Positions 60,594-64,000 of a stretch of DNA of 64,000 nt are shown here, piece by piece. Where the stretch lies: positions 558,001 through 622,000 of the forward strand of contig NZ_VCPC01000002.1 of NCBI RefSeq assembly GCF_005938225.1. The letters run 5' to 3'. Positions within the stretch are counted from its first letter, which is position 1, and every line of letters starts with the position of its first letter. This DNA comes from Arenibacterium halophilum (GTDB taxonomy: Bacteria; Pseudomonadota; Alphaproteobacteria; Rhodobacterales; Rhodobacteraceae). A program made the translations under genes and the position numbers. The notes below the pieces were generated by a model. It saw nothing but the letters and a program-made list of their open reading frames with translations. It was not told where the DNA came from and made no database searches.

Positions 60594-63383
60594 ATGTCGA
60601 AGAAAATGCTTATCGATGCCACCCACGCGGAAGAGACCCGCGTCGTGGTGGTGGACGGAAACAAGGTCGAGGAGTTCGATTTTGAATCCGAGAACAAACG
60701 GCAGCTTGCCGGCAACATCTACCTTGCAAAGGTAACGCGGGTCGAACCGTCGCTTCAGGCGGCTTTTGTCGACTATGGCGGAAATCGCCATGGGTTCCTG
60801 GCGTTTTCGGAAATCCACCCGGATTACTACCAGATTCCGATCGCCGACCGTCAGGCCCTGATGGAGGAAGAGCGCGCTTACGCCGAGGCCCAGCAGGCCC
60901 GCGAAGAGGGCGACGAAGACAAGCCCAAGAGCAAAAGCCGCTCGCGGTCGCGCTCGCGTTCGAAATCCAGCGCCTCTGCGGTCACGTCTGACGACGCGGT
61001 GGAAACCCGCGAGGTCGAGACCGAAATCAACGGCATGGAAACCATCGATCTGAGCGATGGCGACGCCCCTGCCGAAGACGAAACCTCTGCGGCTGTCGAG
61101 CCCCAGTCCGAGGCCGAAGCCGATGCTTCGCCGGTGCAGGACGAAAGCGCCGAGGCCGACAAGGCCAAGCACGATGACGACCAGGATATCGAAGACGACG
61201 GTGCCGCGGCCAGCGCGTCCGACAAGGATTCGACCATCGAATCCGTCGCCGACGAGGATGACCCGGAAGACCTGCGGCCGCCGCGCAAACCGCGCCCGCG
61301 CCGGTATAAGATTCAGGAAGTCATCAAGGTGCGCCAGGTTCTGCTGGTGCAGGTGGTCAAGGAAGAGCGCGGCAACAAGGGCGCGGCTCTGACCACGTAC
61401 CTCAGCCTCGCGGGCCGCTACTGCGTGCTGATGCCGAACACCGCCCGTGGTGGAGGAATTTCGCGCAAGATCACCAATGCCGCCGACCGCAAAAAGCTAA
61501 AGGAAATCGCCAGCGAGATCGACGTGCCGACCGGCGCGGGGCTGATCGTGCGCACCGCCGGTGCGAAACGCACCAAGGCCGAGATCAAGCGCGATTACGA
61601 ATACCTGCTGCGCCTGTGGGAGCAGATCCGCGAACTCACGCTGAAATCCATCGCGCCGACGAAGATCTATGAAGAGGGCGACCTGATCAAACGGTCGATC
61701 CGCGATCTGTACAACCGCGACATCGACGAAGTGTTCGTCGAGGGCGAGCGCGGCTATCGCATCGCCAAGGACTTCATGAAAATGATCATGCCGTCCCACG
61801 CGAAGAACGTGAAGCTGTACAACGAAACCCTGCCGTTGTTCGCGCGCTACCAGGTCGAAAGCTATCTGGCGGGCATGTTCAACCCGACGGTTCAGCTGAA
61901 ATCGGGCGGGTACATCGTGATCGGCGTGACCGAGGCGCTTGTGGCGATCGACGTGAACTCGGGCCGGGCGACCAAGGAAGGCTCGATCGAGGAAACCGCG
62001 CTCAAGACCAACCTTGAAGCCGCTGACGAAGTGGCACGCCAGCTGCGTCTGCGCGACCTTGCGGGCCTGATCGTGATCGATTTCATCGACATGGACGAGC
62101 GCAAGAATAACGCCTCGGTCGAAAAACGCATGAAGGACCGGCTGAAAACCGACCGGGCGCGCATCCAGGTGGGCCGGATTTCCGGCTTCGGCCTGATGGA
62201 GATGAGCCGCCAGCGTTTGCGCCCCGGCATGATCGAGGCGACAACCCAGCCCTGTACTGCCTGCCACGGCACCGGTCTGATCCGCTCGGACGACAACATG
62301 GCGCTGTCGATCCTGCGTCAGGTCGAAGAAGAAGGCACGCGCCGCCGCTCGCGCGAGGTGCTGGTGAAATGCCCGGTGGGCATCGCCAACTTCCTGATGA
62401 ACCAGAAGCGCGAACATATCGCCCAGATCGAGGCGCGCTATGGCATGTCCGTCCGCATCGAAGGCGACCCGCATCTGGTCAGCCCGGATTTCTCGCTCGA
62501 GAAGTTCAAGACGGCCTCGCGGTCGATCCCTGTGTCCACCGCGCCGGTGGTGTCGGCCAATGCCGCGCTGATGAGCGATCTTGACGAGGAAGAGGACGAC
62601 ACGGTCGAGGCCGAAGAGGCGCCCGAGGCCCCGCAGGCGGAGACGCCCGAGGCCGATGGCGAAACCAAGCCCAAGCGCAAGCGCCGTCGGCGTCGGCGTC
62701 GCAGCAAATCGTCCTCGGACAGCGATGGCGACACTGGTGACAACGGCGAAAATGGTGACACCGACGACAGCGAGCCGGATGAAGCGCCTGCTGCCGAAGC
62801 CGAGGCTGCCGCCGATCCCGTCGTCGCTGACGCCGCCCCCGAGGCGGAAGAAGAGGCGCCCAAGCCCGCCAAACGCTCTCGGTCGTCCCGGTCGCGGTCG
62901 TCTAAGTCCAAGGCGAAAGAAGCCGAGGTTGCAGAGGGTGCCGAACCATCTGCAGCAGACGCACCTGCCGAGGACGCGCCCGCCGAGGAGAAGCCGAAGG
63001 TCAAGCGGACCCGCAGTTCGTCACGCTCGAAGACCGCGAAAGCCGTTGCCGAGGCCGAGGCTGCGCCCGAAGCAACAGCCGAAGCCGCACCCGAGGTGAA
63101 ATCTGCCACCGCGCCTGAAACTGCCGAGGCTCCTGCCGTAGAAGCGGCTCCCGAACCGGTCGAGACACCGGCGGCAGAGGTTTCACCCGAGCCAGCAGAG
63201 GCCCAGACAGCAGAGGTGACGCCAGAGCCCGAAACCGCCCCCGAAGCAGAGGCCACGCCGGAGCCGGTCGCAGAAGCTGCGCCCGAGCCGGTCGCGGCCC
63301 CGGAACCCGAGCCTGTTCCGGCCGAGGCGGATGAGGCGCCCAAGCCGAAACGCCGGGGATGGTGGTCGCTTGGCGCCAAATAG
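60594..63383 (+). CDS. rne: Ribonuclease E
   Basis: 929 residues. Starts MSKKMLIDATHAEETRVVVVDG. S1 domain (VTRVEPSLQAAFVDYGGNRHGFLAFSEIHP) is split by an insertion at about 86-235 that is Ser/Arg- then acidic-rich, as in other alphaproteobacteria. Catalytic DNase-I-like region: VAIDVNSGRAT and VIDFIDM with Mg-binding Asp residues. Zn-link Cys554/Cys557 (CTACHGTG). The C-terminal 260 residues are low-complexity Ala/Glu/Pro with Arg-rich patches (KRKRRRRRRR near 690), a degradosome and RNA-binding scaffold. Ribosome site aaggac. Confidence 0.96.
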   Translation: MSKKMLIDATHAEETRVVVVDGNKVEEFDFESENKRQLAGNIYLAKVTRVEPSLQAAFVDYGGNRHGFLAFSEIHPDYYQIPIADRQALMEEERAYAEAQQAREEGDEDKPKSKSRSRSRSRSKSSASAVTSDDAVETREVETEINGMETIDLSDGDAPAEDETSAAVEPQSEAEADASPVQDESAEADKAKHDDDQDIEDDGAAASASDKDSTIESVADEDDPEDLRPPRKPRPRRYKIQEVIKVRQVLLVQVVKEERGNKGAALTTYLSLAGRYCVLMPNTARGGGISRKITNAADRKKLKEIASEIDVPTGAGLIVRTAGAKRTKAEIKRDYEYLLRLWEQIRELTLKSIAPTKIYEEGDLIKRSIRDLYNRDIDEVFVEGERGYRIAKDFMKMIMPSHAKNVKLYNETLPLFARYQVESYLAGMFNPTVQLKSGGYIVIGVTEALVAIDVNSGRATKEGSIEETALKTNLEAADEVARQLRLRDLAGLIVIDFIDMDERKNNASVEKRMKDRLKTDRARIQVGRISGFGLMEMSRQRLRPGMIEATTQPCTACHGTGLIRSDDNMALSILRQVEEEGTRRRSREVLVKCPVGIANFLMNQKREHIAQIEARYGMSVRIEGDPHLVSPDFSLEKFKTASRSIPVSTAPVVSANAALMSDLDEEEDDTVEAEEAPEAPQAETPEADGETKPKRKRRRRRRRSKSSSDSDGDTGDNGENGDTDDSEPDEAPAAEAEAAADPVVADAAPEAEEEAPKPAKRSRSSRSRSSKSKAKEAEVAEGAEPSAADAPAEDAPAEEKPKVKRTRSSSRSKTAKAVAEAEAAPEATAEAAPEVKSATAPETAEAPAVEAAPEPVETPAAEVSPEPAEAQTAEVTPEPETAPEAEATPEPVAEAAPEPVAAPEPEPVPAEADEAPKPKRRGWWSLGAK

Positions 63384-63438
63384 GCCGGGCTGAAAATGAC
63401 AAGATGCAGACGCGCGCCAACCGGCGCGCGTTTTGCGT

Positions 63439-63672
63439 TCAGCCGCCTTTGCGGATCACATAGACCTGGTGCGCGCCGTCTTCGCCCTGCGACACCAGCG
63501 CATGTCCGGCTTCGGCGCAAAAATGGGGAATGTCGATGATTGCCGCGGGATCGTCGGCCAGCACCCGAAGGCACGCGCCGTCAGAAAGCGATTTCAACCG
63601 CTTGCGCGCTTTCAGTACGGGCAGGGGGCACAGCAGCCCCGTGGCATCCAATGTCTGCTCGGCATCATCCAT
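63439..63672 (-). CDS. tusA: TusA-family sulphur carrier
   Basis: 77 residues. LDATGLLCPLPVLKARK with the CPxP motif and sulphur-carrying Cys15, followed by LRVLADDPAAIIDIPHFCAEAGHAL, the two-layer sandwich of TusA/SirA. It could serve tRNA thiolation or sulphur-oxidation relays. Convergent with rne (56-bp spacer) and divergent from ccdA. Confidence 0.93.
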   Translation of the reverse strand: MDDAEQTLDATGLLCPLPVLKARKRLKSLSDGACLRVLADDPAAIIDIPHFCAEAGHALVSQGEDGAHQVYVIRKGG

Positions 63673-63775
63673 GAGGTCGGGATAATCCTGTTGTTACACC
63701 CTGTCCACAAGGTTGTGACCGCCGGTGCCCGGCTAGGAGGTGACCGCGCCCTGCTGATGGCATAAGTCAGTCGAT

Positions 63776-64000
63776 ATGTTCGGAATCGAGATCATGGACG
63801 CCGGGCTTGTGCCCGCGATGCTTGTGGCGCTGGTGGCTGGCGTCATCAGCTTTCTGTCGCCCTGCGTGCTGCCCATCGTGCCGCCCTACCTCGCATATAT
63901 GAGCGGGGTGTCTCTGGGCGAGATGGAAGGCGGGGGCAGGGCCCGGCGCAAGGCGGGGCTGGCGGCGCTGTTCTTTGTGCTGGGGCTGTCGACCGTCTTT
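63776..64000 (+). CDS. ccdA: Cytochrome c biogenesis protein CcdA, 5' part, cut by the window edge
   Basis: First 75 residues visible: a hydrophobic helix with FLSPCVLPIVPPYLAYMSGV, the DsbD/CcdA signature holding the first redox cysteine. CcdA passes electrons from thioredoxin to periplasmic thiol proteins such as CcmG. ATG 63776 is chosen; an internal ATG at 63794 is a possible alternative. Confidence 0.9.
   Translation, partial: MFGIEIMDAGLVPAMLVALVAGVISFLSPCVLPIVPPYLAYMSGVSLGEMEGGGRARRKAGLAALFFVLGLSTVF

Overview
The window is high-GC DNA with short spacers and many overlapping start/stop codons. Gene content points to a marine alphaproteobacterium of the Rhodobacteraceae (Roseobacter group): TRAP transporters, a hmuSTUV haem operon, CbtAB under a cobalamin riboswitch, RNase E with a large S1-domain insertion, and the short GC-rich intergenic repeat common in this family. 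Genus cannot be told from the sequence alone. No phage, insertion sequence, CRISPR array or rRNA was seen; there is one tRNA (Tyr).

Layout. 1-5995: end of a TRAP binding protein, a self-sufficient P450-reductase fusion, its likely TetR regulator and a divergent trimethylamine-dehydrogenase/old-yellow-enzyme type flavoprotein. 6174-9452: tRNA-Tyr, rlmB, a membrane protein, a YHS protein and a CoA-binding protein. 9530-13738: histidine genes hisE, hisF, hisA, hisH, hisB on the minus strand, interrupted by two plus-strand genes. 13896-31131: an accessory catabolic region with a TRAP system, a complete dipeptide-type ABC system, two phytoene-desaturase-like flavoproteins around a cyclase-family hydrolase, a two-gene indolepyruvate:ferredoxin oxidoreductase, a RidA-like protein and a hotdog thioesterase. 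A 12-bp palindrome recurs in several promoters here and also in the promoter of the TRAP gene at the left edge, suggesting one regulon.

31261-39134 is a haem-acquisition island: two secreted proteins, each a HasA-haemophore-like domain joined to RTX calcium-binding repeats, flank a TonB-dependent haem receptor, and the convergent hmuSTUV operon follows. 39349-41012: cobalt uptake genes under a cobalamin riboswitch. 41248-46205: an unrecognised acyltransferase-like protein, a small lipoprotein, a DsbA-like protein, an AMP-dependent ligase and an XRE-cupin regulator. 46525-51960: an orphan peptide-binding protein, a predicted small RNA, bdhA, an L,D-transpeptidase, a patatin and a DUF502 protein. 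52008-64000: psuG/psuK, a DUF4198/HupE pair, a ThiE-like protein, trmJ, ctaA, a carboxypeptidase, rne, tusA and the start of ccdA.

The most unusual parts are the HasA-RTX pair, the shared operator with the flavoprotein/IorAB cluster it appears to control, and a compact small-RNA candidate at 48454-48530. All homology statements come from reading motifs, with no database search.
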